A DNA stretch of 35,775 nucleotides from Simkaniaceae bacterium. Its GTDB lineage: Bacteria; Chlamydiota; Chlamydiia; Chlamydiales; Simkaniaceae. The translations under genes were made by a program, and so were the position numbers. The stretch covers positions 1-35,775 of the forward strand of contig JAPOVA010000011.1 in NCBI GenBank assembly GCA_026708385.1, read 5' to 3'. The notes under the pieces were generated by a model. It was given only the letters and a program-made list of their open reading frames with translations. It did not search any database and was not told the origin of the DNA. The first letter of the stretch is position 1. Each line of letters opens with the position of its first letter. This document shows positions 21,965 to 30,060 of the stretch, in pieces.

Positions 21965-24313
21965 GTGTCCGATCGACGGAAAATGAAGATGCATCCCGAA
22001 ATAAGGGGACTTCTTACCTTGGCGTGTGCCTTCTTTACCCTGCTGGCCCTCGTGAGTTTTGTTCACGAGGATCCCGGAGCCGATCGGCTCGGCCTTGCGG
22101 GGTACTATGTTGCACTTGCCCTCCTCTACACGTTCGGGATGGGGGCCTACCTCGTCGTCGGATATGTCGTTCGGATCGGTTGGAAGTTGTTGGCGGGGAG
22201 GGGAGGGGAAACGACCTATGTTCGTGTGTGGTATTTTTTCCTCTTTCTCATTTCCCTCTGTTTCCTCTTGAATTGGCTCTCCGAAACGGTGACTCCGCCT
22301 CCCCCCTTCTTACAAAAGCGGGTGTTTGGCGAGACCTATATCGGTAGCTCTCCCCCTTTTCACAAGTCGGTGCGGTTCAATGTCGGCGGGGTTCCCTGTT
22401 ACTACTTGTATTGCGATCTACCTCTCTTTAACCTCGCCCGTATTTTGAGCCATACCGGTGTGTTCATCGTCTTCTCGATCACTACCTTCCTCTCAGTAGT
22501 GCTCTTTGCCGATCTCCGTATATTCCCCCTCTTTTCGGCCCTTTGTCGGAATATCCGATCGATGCCTCTCTTTCTGTGCAAGAGGGTGCGAGATTTCGGG
22601 AAAGTGGTGAGGAAGAAGGGATTCATGTCTTCCGCAAAGCCCCTCCCCTGCGTCGCCGAGCCGGAAGGGGACCGTCTCTCGGAATATCCTCTCGATCCCG
22701 ACCCGGAACACAAGGGCGACGAAGCGATGTGTGAAGAGCCGGAAGGGGGGTCGGAGGAAGAGGGGGGGGCGCCGCCCCCCCCTTCCGTTAAGGTGACCAC
22801 CCTTTCCGATAGAAAACCCTCCTCCGGATCGGGTCGAAAGCGAGGGGATCGGTACGAAGGGGACTACACGCACTATCGTCTTCCCCCCCTGAGGCTGTTG
22901 ACCGATGCTTCCAAGGTCGATCAACCGACCCTGTGCAACGATCTGAAAAAACAGGCCGCCATTCTGGAAGAGACGTTGCAGAGTTTCGGTATCAACGCTC
23001 GGGTGGGACATATCAGTTGCGGTCCGACGGTTGCCCTATTCGAGGTATTGCCACCCGTCGGCGTGAAGGTACAGAAAATCCGTGTTCTCGAAAACGATAT
23101 CGCCCTCAATCTGCAGGCCCGGTCCATCCGGATCATTGCCCCCATCCCGGGTAAGGCCGCCGTCGGTGTGGAGATTCCCTCACCTCACCCGCAGGAGGTC
23201 GGCTTTAAGGAGATGTTGGAAGAGTATTTGAAGAGAGAGAGGATGGCGATTCCGATTCTCTTGGGGCAAACGGTAACGGGAGAGCACATGATCTCCGATC
23301 TGGCCCGGATGCCGCACTGTATCATCGCCGGAGCGACGGGATCGGGAAAGTCGGTCTGTATCAACAGCGTTGTGATGTCGATCTTGATGACCGCTCGTCC
23401 GGATGAGGTGCGCCTTCTCCTCATCGATCCCAAAAAGGTGGAGCTGAGTGCTTATACCGGTTTGGCCCATATGATCGCCCCCGTCATTACCGAGGCGCAC
23501 GGTGCCTATGCCGCTCTCAACTGGCTCGTCAAGGAGATGCAACACCGGTACGAGATTCTCAAGTACCTTAAATTGCGAAATATTCAATCGTTTAACGGAC
23601 GACGTATCGACCCGGAAAGAGAAGAGGCGCTCCCCTTTGACGTGCCTCGAAAGTTTCCCTATTTCGTTGCCATCATCGACGAGTTTGCCGACCTCATGAT
23701 GGCGTCGAGTTCCGATCTGGAAACGCCGATTGCCCGGATTGCCCAGATGGCACGCGCCGTGGGGATTCATCTGATTTTGGCAACGCAAAGACCTTCCCGT
23801 GAGGTGATCACGGGGCTGATCAAGGCAAACTTTCCTTCTCGCATCGCGTTTAAGGTAGCCAGTCGTGTGAACAGCCAGATCATCTTGGATGAAAACGGTG
23901 CGGAGGCGTTGTTGGGGAACGGAGATCTGCTCTTTATGCCTCCCGGAACCGCAAACCTGACACGCGCTCAGGGAGCCTTCGTACGGGATGAGGACATCAA
24001 CCGGGTGATCCGGTATATCGAGTCTCAGGCCCACACGCAATACCTCATCAGGTCGTTTGATCATCCCGCACCGGATGACGACGATGATGAACGGGAAGAT
24101 GAGGAAGAACAGCCACGGGATGTCCTCCTCTACGAGCAGGCCCGCGCCATTGTCACGGAAACGGGTATCGCTACGGCGACCTTTCTGCAACGGAAGCTCA
24201 GCGTGGGCTATCCACGCGCTGCGTCACTGATCGATAAGCTCGAATCGCGCGGGGTCGTTACCGCTCAGGAAAAAGGACGTCCGAGGCAGGTAATCCAACG
24301 CACGGAACCGTAA
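21965..24313 (+). CDS. ftsK: DNA translocase FtsK/SpoIIIE
   Basis: FtsK pumps double-stranded DNA during chromosome segregation. The 782-residue product has an N-terminal membrane domain with about four helices (about 14-35, 42-68, 84-104, 155-180). A charged linker of about 110 residues rich in Glu and Pro follows, then the alpha and beta motor domains. Walker A is GATGSGKS near residue 456 and Walker B is VAIIDEFADLMM near residue 567, followed by ILATQRPS. The C-terminus is the gamma winged helix (about 720-780) that reads chromosome polarity signals. The length agrees with chlamydial FtsK. The start is GTG at 21965, about ten bases after GAGG; an in-frame ATG lies six codons further. Chlamydiae lack FtsZ and divide by polarised budding, so this protein's role is in segregation rather than in a Z-ring. 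Confidence 0.95.
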   Translation: MSDRRKMKMHPEIRGLLTLACAFFTLLALVSFVHEDPGADRLGLAGYYVALALLYTFGMGAYLVVGYVVRIGWKLLAGRGGETTYVRVWYFFLFLISLCFLLNWLSETVTPPPPFLQKRVFGETYIGSSPPFHKSVRFNVGGVPCYYLYCDLPLFNLARILSHTGVFIVFSITTFLSVVLFADLRIFPLFSALCRNIRSMPLFLCKRVRDFGKVVRKKGFMSSAKPLPCVAEPEGDRLSEYPLDPDPEHKGDEAMCEEPEGGSEEEGGAPPPPSVKVTTLSDRKPSSGSGRKRGDRYEGDYTHYRLPPLRLLTDASKVDQPTLCNDLKKQAAILEETLQSFGINARVGHISCGPTVALFEVLPPVGVKVQKIRVLENDIALNLQARSIRIIAPIPGKAAVGVEIPSPHPQEVGFKEMLEEYLKRERMAIPILLGQTVTGEHMISDLARMPHCIIAGATGSGKSVCINSVVMSILMTARPDEVRLLLIDPKKVELSAYTGLAHMIAPVITEAHGAYAALNWLVKEMQHRYEILKYLKLRNIQSFNGRRIDPEREEALPFDVPRKFPYFVAIIDEFADLMMASSSDLETPIARIAQMARAVGIHLILATQRPSREVITGLIKANFPSRIAFKVASRVNSQIILDENGAEALLGNGDLLFMPPGTANLTRAQGAFVRDEDINRVIRYIESQAHTQYLIRSFDHPAPDDDDDEREDEEEQPRDVLLYEQARAIVTETGIATATFLQRKLSVGYPRAASLIDKLESRGVVTAQEKGRPRQVIQRTEP

Positions 24314-24430
24314 TTATCTTTTCCGTTGTGTATTTAACTAAAAAGCAAAAATATATGTAATTTTTAATTTATATGGTGTAGTGGTTAGAATAGTTACCAT
24401 TTCTTCTCCTTTGCGGAGCTCGGTCAACGT
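24314..24430 (+). promoter_or_regulatory. AT-rich leader/promoter region with tRNA-like 5' half
   Basis: This short gap is markedly AT-rich at 24320-24375, unlike its surroundings. TTAACT followed 17 bases later by a GTAATT/TAATTT region may serve as promoter for the next gene. ATATGGTGTAGTGGTTAGAA at 24371-24390 resembles the 5' acceptor and D arm of a tRNA-Glu, but no anticodon stem or T arm follows. Confidence 0.35.
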
Positions 24431-25762
24431 ATGCAAGCGAAAAAGCGGATTCTCGTCGTCGACTCTTCATCTTCCTTCCTTGCCTCCGTCATGGCTGCCG
24501 AAGAGGCGACGCGCTACGACATCTCTTGCGTGGAGAGCGGATCGGATTGCGTAGCTAAGCTGGACACGTTCAGACCCCATCTCGTCGTAATCGATCTGAC
24601 GGTATCGCATGTGCACGGTATCGAGGTGCTCAAGGTAATACGTGCCGATTGGCCTACGGGTTCGATGGGGGTCATCATCACATCGCATCACGTGATGATT
24701 CAAAACTACCACGCGGCCCTTTTGGGGGGGGTGGACTACTTTATCTTTAAGCCCTTCGAGATGTCCGTATTGTTCGAACTGATCGACAGGTATTTTCAGG
24801 GCGAACTACGTCCCGACCCCTTTCAGGGTAAAACGGGGAAGGAGGCTGCGCAACAATACTGCTATCACCCGGTCGTTTCTACTGCTACTTCCTACATACG
24901 GTTGTGGGGTACCCGAGGTTCGAGCCCCGTTGCAGGACCTCGGTATGTCTGTTTCGGTGGCAATACCTCCTGTTTGGAGGTCCGGCACGGCGATGACCTC
25001 ATCATTATCGATGCCGGTACCGGCATTCGAGAGCTGGGAGAGCGTCGGGACGTACGAGAAAGGGAAACGATCCATCTTTTTCTCTCGCATACGCACTGGG
25101 ATCATATCACGGGGGTGCCCTTCTTTGCTCCTTTCTACAAAAAGGAGTGCACCGTCGTGGTGCGCGCCCCCGTAGGCTTTGAAAAGAGTACGAAAGAGCT
25201 CTTCAATGAGATGCTCGCATATGCCTATTTTCCCGTCCGATTGGATGAGATGAAGGCGCGGGTTCTCTTTAAAGAATTACGAGACGACAGGCCGATCTCC
25301 GTGGGAGACATTCTCGTTGAGACGCACTTTACGAACCATCCCGGGGCAACACTCGGCTTTAAGATCACGGTTCCCGGGAAGACGATCGGTTACGTTACCG
25401 ACAACGAGGTTCTCCTGGGATATTACGGCCACCCGGACCCGATTCACGAAAAACATCCTCGCCTCGAACCACACCTAAGCTTGATCTCCTTTCTCAAAGG
25501 GTGCGACCTGATCGTACATGAGGCACAATACTTTCCCGATGAGTATCACGTGAAGACGGGATGGGGACACTCTTCGATTTCGAATGCCACCGTCTTACTC
25601 CGACATACGGAGTGCGGGGAGTGGATCGTGACCCACCACGACCCGAATCACTCCGATCACGATTTGCGTATTAAGAAGCGACTCCATGAGGATATCTTGC
25701 AGGAGTGCGGGCTACCCATCCGGGTCGACATTGCCTATGACGGGATGGTTCTCCCCTTCTAG
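24431..25762 (+). CDS. Receiver domain fused to a metallo-beta-lactamase-fold hydrolase
   Basis: The 443-residue product joins two domains. Residues 1-125 are a response-regulator receiver with the acidic Asp11, the probable phosphoacceptor Asp55 (VVIDLTV), Ser85 and Lys107 (FIFKPF). The second acidic residue normally next to Asp11 is Ser. Residues 155-443 are a metallo-beta-lactamase fold starting LWGTRGSSPV. The metal motif HTHWDH is at 220-225, with later ligands in TNHPG, HEAQY and HHDPNHSDHD. Relatives with the GTRGS start are usually phosphodiesterase- or RNase Z-like hydrolases; the substrate cannot be told here. The design suggests a hydrolase switched by phosphorylation of its own receiver, but no sensor kinase is nearby. 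The ATG at 24431 has no clear ribosome site. Its 3' end overlaps yycJ by 51 bases, tail to tail. Confidence 0.85.
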   Translation: MQAKKRILVVDSSSSFLASVMAAEEATRYDISCVESGSDCVAKLDTFRPHLVVIDLTVSHVHGIEVLKVIRADWPTGSMGVIITSHHVMIQNYHAALLGGVDYFIFKPFEMSVLFELIDRYFQGELRPDPFQGKTGKEAAQQYCYHPVVSTATSYIRLWGTRGSSPVAGPRYVCFGGNTSCLEVRHGDDLIIIDAGTGIRELGERRDVRERETIHLFLSHTHWDHITGVPFFAPFYKKECTVVVRAPVGFEKSTKELFNEMLAYAYFPVRLDEMKARVLFKELRDDRPISVGDILVETHFTNHPGATLGFKITVPGKTIGYVTDNEVLLGYYGHPDPIHEKHPRLEPHLSLISFLKGCDLIVHEAQYFPDEYHVKTGWGHSSISNATVLLRHTECGEWIVTHHDPNHSDHDLRIKKRLHEDILQECGLPIRVDIAYDGMVLPF

Positions 25763-26551
25763 GGGAGAGCGGTTACCGTCTCTTCCGGGAAAGAAGATTG
25801 CCTTACTGACGCGATCTTGATGGGCAATGGAGAATGTCACGTGCTTTTCCGCTCCGTGCATCACCCTCTTCAGGGCCGTTTCGGGGCGATTACACTCCTC
25901 GGAGAGATGGGCCAGGTAGACGTGCCGTAACTTCGGGTGTGTGAGGGAGTGGAGAAGATCGGCGCACATCTCGTTGGAAAGGTGCCCTTGACGGCTCAAG
26001 ACGCGCTCTTTGTAGAGAGAGGGGCGGGAGGAGGCCCGGACCAGCTCGGGTTCGTGGTTCGCTTCCAAGTAGAGGTAGTCGCACTCCCGTAAATGGACCC
26101 GTACGAGAGATCCCGCAAAGCCCAAGTCGGTACATATACCGATCTTGATCCCTCCCGTTTGCAACGTGAAAGCGACGGGGTCGACCGTATCATGCCGTAC
26201 GCTAAAGGGTACGATCTCCGTATCTCGAAAGATGAAGGGATCGCCCGTGGAGAAGATCTTGAACCTGATCGCACTTTTGAAGAGGCGGAGGATTGCCTTT
26301 GCCGTTTCGGCATTGGCAAATACGGGGACGGAGAGAGAGGAAGCGAGTTTTTCCAAACCGCGAATATGGTCGGAGTGTTCGTGGGTGACGAGAATGGCAT
26401 CGAGTTCGTCCGGACAAACGCCGATCTCGCCCAACTTGCTCTCCACGGCTCGTAGGCTGATGCCGGCGTCGATGAGTAACTTGACCCGGTCGGAACCGAA
26501 GTAGAGAGCATTCCCCTTAGAACCCGAAGCGAGGGGACAAAACCCTTTCAT
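25712..26551 (-). CDS. yycJ: YycJ/WalJ-type metallo-beta-lactamase-fold hydrolase
   Basis: This family includes WalJ/YycJ, a metal-dependent nuclease; the chlamydial version sits beside ftsK as CT738-CT739 in C. trachomatis, to my recollection. The 279-residue product starts KGFCPLASGSKGNALYF. It has the metal motif HEHSDH at residues 57-62, further ligands in SVRHDTVDP and CTDLGF, and a late LSRQGHLSNE plus YLAHLSEECN, all typical of the family. The ATG at 26551 follows GGAGGAG at good spacing. The final 16 codons overlap the preceding opposite-strand gene, and the tail after FFPGRDG is probably a lineage-specific extension. A soluble cytoplasmic enzyme with a role in DNA repair or mismatch excision is inferred from the family. 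Confidence 0.9.
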   Translation of the reverse strand: MKGFCPLASGSKGNALYFGSDRVKLLIDAGISLRAVESKLGEIGVCPDELDAILVTHEHSDHIRGLEKLASSLSVPVFANAETAKAILRLFKSAIRFKIFSTGDPFIFRDTEIVPFSVRHDTVDPVAFTLQTGGIKIGICTDLGFAGSLVRVHLRECDYLYLEANHEPELVRASSRPSLYKERVLSRQGHLSNEMCADLLHSLTHPKLRHVYLAHLSEECNRPETALKRVMHGAEKHVTFSIAHQDRVSKAIFFPGRDGNRSPLEGENHPVIGNVDPDG

Positions 26552-26726
26552 GATACTCCTCCAATACCCTTGCGGTTTATTCCGACGGGTGGGCGATGCA
26601 CGATCCGGTCATCCGACGGCGACGCGGAGACCGGAGGCAACGACGGGCAGGGCTCCGCAATCGCACACCGCGCCGGGTGGTTGAAGATCGCGTCCGGATA
26701 CCTGTCGGAACGAAGCGCACAGGGTA

Positions 26727-28772
26727 CTAGTAGACAAGAAGATTTTCAAGCGCCGACACGATCTCTTCTTTCCGTGGTAAAACACGGTTTTCCGATTCCT
26801 TGCTATAGGGTACGGGCACCCCCTTACCTCCGATCCTTCTGATGGGAGCATCGAGAAACGCAAATCCCTCTTCGGCAATCCACGCGGCAATTTCGGCACC
26901 GAATCCGCAAAAAAGGGGCGCTTCGTGCACGATGAGCACCTTCCCCGTTTTCTTCACCGAAGCGAGCACCGTCTCCCGATCGAAGGGGACCAAGGTGCGC
27001 AGGTCGATCACCTCTACGCTACCCCGTATCCGGCGGATCGCTTCGAGCGATTCGGGAACCATCATGCCGTAACAGATCACCGTGACGTCGTCCCCTTCCG
27101 TGACGACTTGCGCCTTGCCGAGGGGTGTGATCTCCTCTTTTCCGGGTTCCGGTCTTGCGCAAAAGGTGTGACGACGGTAGAGCGCTTTGTGTTCGAGGAA
27201 GATGACGGGATCGGGATCCCTGATGGCCGCTTTGAGCAACATTTTGGCATCGGCCGCATGGCTCGGCATGACCACCTTCAGCCCCGGAGAGTGTGCCAAG
27301 AAGGCCTCCACACTTTGGGAGTGGTAGGGTCCTCCTTGGATGTACCCTCCCGTCGGCATCCGGATCACGAGGGGGCAGTGCCACTCTCCCGCGGAGCGGT
27401 ACCGTATGCTACCGAGTTCGTTGAATAACTGGTTGGCACCCGTCCACATGTAATCGCAAAACTGGATTTCGGCAACCGGAATCACGTCGCCGTGCAGGGA
27501 AAGGCCGATAGCGGTTCCGATGATCGTCGATTCGGCGAGGGGGGTGTTGAAACATCTATTCCCGCCATGCTTGTGTGTGAGGCTGCGGGTGGCACCGAAT
27601 ACTCCCCCCTTGTCTCCGGCAACATCTTGCCCGAAGACGACGATCCTGTCGTCACCTCTCATCTCTTCGTCCAATGCGCGGTTGATCGCATCGACCGGTA
27701 CGCACACTTCTCCTCTTTCGCCCTCCTTCTCGTGCGATCGGATCGTCGACGTGCCGAAGAGGTGATCCGATACCCGATCGGGGTCGGGGAAGGGAATCTG
27801 CTCGGCCCGTTTTGCGGCCCGGTCAACTTCCCGTTTCGCCTCCGCTTCGAGGGTGCGGAACTCTTCTTCGGTGAGCATCTCCCTTTCGTACAGCCACTGC
27901 GTATAGCGGGGCAGGGGATCTGCCGATTGATCATCGGACCGCTCTTTTTTCGTCTTGTATTTGTTCGGATCGTCGGAGGAACTATGTCCCCCCAGCCGGG
28001 GTACGCGGGCCACGATCAATGAGGGTCCCAAGCCCGTACGTGCCCTGTGTACGGCACTTTCCATTGCCCGGTTGCACTCTTCGATATCACACCCGTCGAT
28101 CGACAAAACGTGCAAACCGGCATATCCCCTTGCCATGTGTGCGATCGATCCGCCGGCCGTCTGTTCTTCTACGGGTACCGAAATGGCCCATCCGTTATCC
28201 TGTATGACGAAGACCACTCCCGCGTTGTGGAGGCAGGCATAATTCAGCGCTTCGTGGAAATCGCCTTGCGACGTTGCCCCCTCTCCCGCCGACACGTAGA
28301 CCACTTCGTCCGGATCGGTACTTCGGAGGGAGATGGCTTTGGCTATACCGACGGCGTGGAGAAACTGTGAGCCGACCACACTCGATTGACACGGGATGCG
28401 CAGCTGTTTGTCGGAAAAGTGGTCGGGCATTTGACGCCCGGAGGAGTGGTTGGGAACGGCGCGGGAAATGGAAGTTCCCAAGATCTCTTCGAGGGTACAT
28501 CCGAAACCCAAGGCAAAAGCGCGATCCCGGTAGTAGGGCAACGCCCAATCCTTTCCGGGAATCAACCGGGCCGCACAGACGGTGCCGATCATTTCATGCC
28601 CTTTGGAACATACATGCAACGCACCACCCTTGTTCTGACGGGAGAGTTTCTCCATCTTATCGCTTGCAAAACGACAGATCACCATTTCTCGCAAAATACG
28701 CCGGTACAATTTCCTCCGTGGCTGTTTGACGGAAAGTTCGGTATCCGTCGATTCGATCGAAACGGTAGGCAT
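26727..28772 (-). CDS. pdhA/B: 2-oxoacid dehydrogenase E1, alpha and beta subunits fused
   Basis: E1 uses thiamine diphosphate to decarboxylate a 2-oxoacid and load the acyl group onto the lipoyl arm of E2. This 681-residue protein carries both subunits in one chain, as in C. trachomatis CT340. Residues 1-340 are the alpha part. The thiamine motif runs from GEG (163-165) to DN (192-193), where the consensus has GDG and NN. A GGHSSSDDPNKYK loop follows. Residues about 360-681 are the beta part, with FGQDVAGDKGG, the catalytic LAESTIIGTAIG and EIQFCDYMW. The ATG at 28772 lies three bases after the stop of the upstream gene, so the two form an operon. Whether the substrate is pyruvate or a branched-chain oxoacid cannot be settled here; the fusion is often annotated as branched-chain. 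Confidence 0.93.
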   Translation of the reverse strand: MPTVSIESTDTELSVKQPRRKLYRRILREMVICRFASDKMEKLSRQNKGGALHVCSKGHEMIGTVCAARLIPGKDWALPYYRDRAFALGFGCTLEEILGTSISRAVPNHSSGRQMPDHFSDKQLRIPCQSSVVGSQFLHAVGIAKAISLRSTDPDEVVYVSAGEGATSQGDFHEALNYACLHNAGVVFVIQDNGWAISVPVEEQTAGGSIAHMARGYAGLHVLSIDGCDIEECNRAMESAVHRARTGLGPSLIVARVPRLGGHSSSDDPNKYKTKKERSDDQSADPLPRYTQWLYEREMLTEEEFRTLEAEAKREVDRAAKRAEQIPFPDPDRVSDHLFGTSTIRSHEKEGERGEVCVPVDAINRALDEEMRGDDRIVVFGQDVAGDKGGVFGATRSLTHKHGGNRCFNTPLAESTIIGTAIGLSLHGDVIPVAEIQFCDYMWTGANQLFNELGSIRYRSAGEWHCPLVIRMPTGGYIQGGPYHSQSVEAFLAHSPGLKVVMPSHAADAKMLLKAAIRDPDPVIFLEHKALYRRHTFCARPEPGKEEITPLGKAQVVTEGDDVTVICYGMMVPESLEAIRRIRGSVEVIDLRTLVPFDRETVLASVKKTGKVLIVHEAPLFCGFGAEIAAWIAEEGFAFLDAPIRRIGGKGVPVPYSKESENRVLPRKEEIVSALENLLVY

Positions 28773-28775
28773 GGC

Positions 28776-29918
28776 TCACTTTTTACCGGTTTGTTTCTTA
28801 ATCTGCGTAACCTGCTTGATACCGGCCTCTCGTTTCTGCTTAATGATCTTCTGTACCTCCGCCTTGCTTTTCGGTATACGTCCCCGCTTCTGTGGCAAAA
28901 ACCTCCCGGCAATGGTAGCAACATGGCGATCTTTGCGTTGCGGTCCGGCCTCTTTCCGTGTGTGCGCGCTGATCGCACCGAACAATTTTTCGTGGCTCCC
29001 CCTCCCTTCCTCCATATCGAGTGCCGGGGCATTGCGCAGACGATCGGACAGATGGCGCAACGATTCGAGACGTTGGGAGAGTACTTCCAGACGGGAATCG
29101 ATCTTGACTCGGGAGCTTCCACGCAGACTTGCAATCAGCTGCGCCTCCGTATCGAACCGAGCGGAGAAGGTGACCGACGTGCTCGTAAAGTCGGGAACGT
29201 AGAGAAAGGGGCGGACGGGGATGGGCACGGTCTTGTAGATATCGGTCGTGTACTGCGGTTCCTCCTCTGTTTTGATCGATTGTTTCGGGGGGCGACCCCT
29301 CTTCGGTTTCGGATTGAGCGCTTCGCTTGAGTAATAGGTCTGCGCTTTCGTCGCAATGGTTTCCCGTGCTTCCCGGATTTCTCGGGAGACATCGGTATCG
29401 AAGAAGTGTTGTTTGACCTTCTCCAAAACCGGCTTGACGATATGCAGGTCCTCTTCGAAGACGAAGCGGAAGTCGTGGGTACGCAGCCATTCAATGATCC
29501 GGATGCGCGATCTTTCGTGGTAGTACTGTTGCCATTTTTCCAATTCGGCCAAATTATCGTAAATAAATTCGAGAAAATGCTCCCGCGCCTCTTTTGATTG
29601 AATGATATCGGACAACTTTTCCTTTGTGTCGATATCGTACACCTTTTCGGAGACGAACCCTTCCATGAATTTCTTGGTTTCGTAGAAGGTCATCTTCGGG
29701 ATCATCCGGTACCGATCCGGGTGTTTTTCCACTTCTTCTTCCAGCCGGGCGACCTCCTCTGCCGGTTTATCGAGGTCGGCGAAGAGGATAAAGCCCTCGA
29801 TGCGATCCAAGTAGAAATCCCGCTCGTCGTCCGACTTGGCAAATGCATCCATAAGTCTATGAAAACGAAGGATAAGAGGACTCCGTGCCTCCTGCTGTTT
29901 TTTGGTCGGTCCGGCCAT
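28776..29918 (-). CDS. UPF0158 family chlamydial protein (CT_429-like)
   Basis: This family is known to me only from chlamydiae and has no established function. The 380-residue product matches my memory of the CT_429 type over most of its length: LMDAFAKSDDERDFYLDRIEGFI, then YDIDTKEKL, IQSKEAREHFLEFIYD, ERSRIRIIEWLR and FVFEEDL. Then comes an AT-hook-like PKRGRPPK at about residues 210-217, preceded by YYSSEALNP. The C-terminal 60 residues are rich in lysine and arginine and longer than I recall for Chlamydia. The AT-hook and basic tail suggest nucleic-acid binding, which is inference. The ATG at 29918 is preceded by a good divergent promoter. The gene leads an operon with the E1 fusion. It is the strongest taxonomic marker in the window. 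Confidence 0.92.
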   Translation of the reverse strand: MAGPTKKQQEARSPLILRFHRLMDAFAKSDDERDFYLDRIEGFILFADLDKPAEEVARLEEEVEKHPDRYRMIPKMTFYETKKFMEGFVSEKVYDIDTKEKLSDIIQSKEAREHFLEFIYDNLAELEKWQQYYHERSRIRIIEWLRTHDFRFVFEEDLHIVKPVLEKVKQHFFDTDVSREIREARETIATKAQTYYSSEALNPKPKRGRPPKQSIKTEEEPQYTTDIYKTVPIPVRPFLYVPDFTSTSVTFSARFDTEAQLIASLRGSSRVKIDSRLEVLSQRLESLRHLSDRLRNAPALDMEEGRGSHEKLFGAISAHTRKEAGPQRKDRHVATIAGRFLPQKRGRIPKSKAEVQKIIKQKREAGIKQVTQIKKQTGKK

Positions 29919-29966
29919 GGATACGGGAACCCCTCACGTGCGGTGCAACGCCTTGCTCGTATCTCG

Positions 29967-30020
29967 AGGGTACCGAATTCGAGCCTTTCCTTTCAAGGAA
30001 AAGGGGTGCTCCGGTACCAT
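29967..30020. promoter_or_regulatory. Divergent promoter pair for UPF0158-pdhA/B (minus) and serS (plus)
   Basis: The hexamer TTTCAA/TTGAAA at 29991-29996 can serve as -35 in both directions. On the minus strand TTGAAA, 18 bases and TACCCT (29967-29972) lead towards the UPF0158 gene. On the plus strand TTTCAA, 18 bases and TACCAT (30015-30020) lead to serS. The minus-strand promoter is the stronger match. TACCAT is the same -10 as in the ankyrin array. Confidence 0.45.
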
Positions 30021-30060
30021 CCGTTCCCGGATTACCCACTATTTGTTCGGGGAGATAAAA

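Noticed and set aside
29902-30060. N-terminal extension of serS
   Set aside because: It crosses the divergent promoter and the start of UPF0158. The GTG at 30061 has the ribosome site and the family N-terminus.
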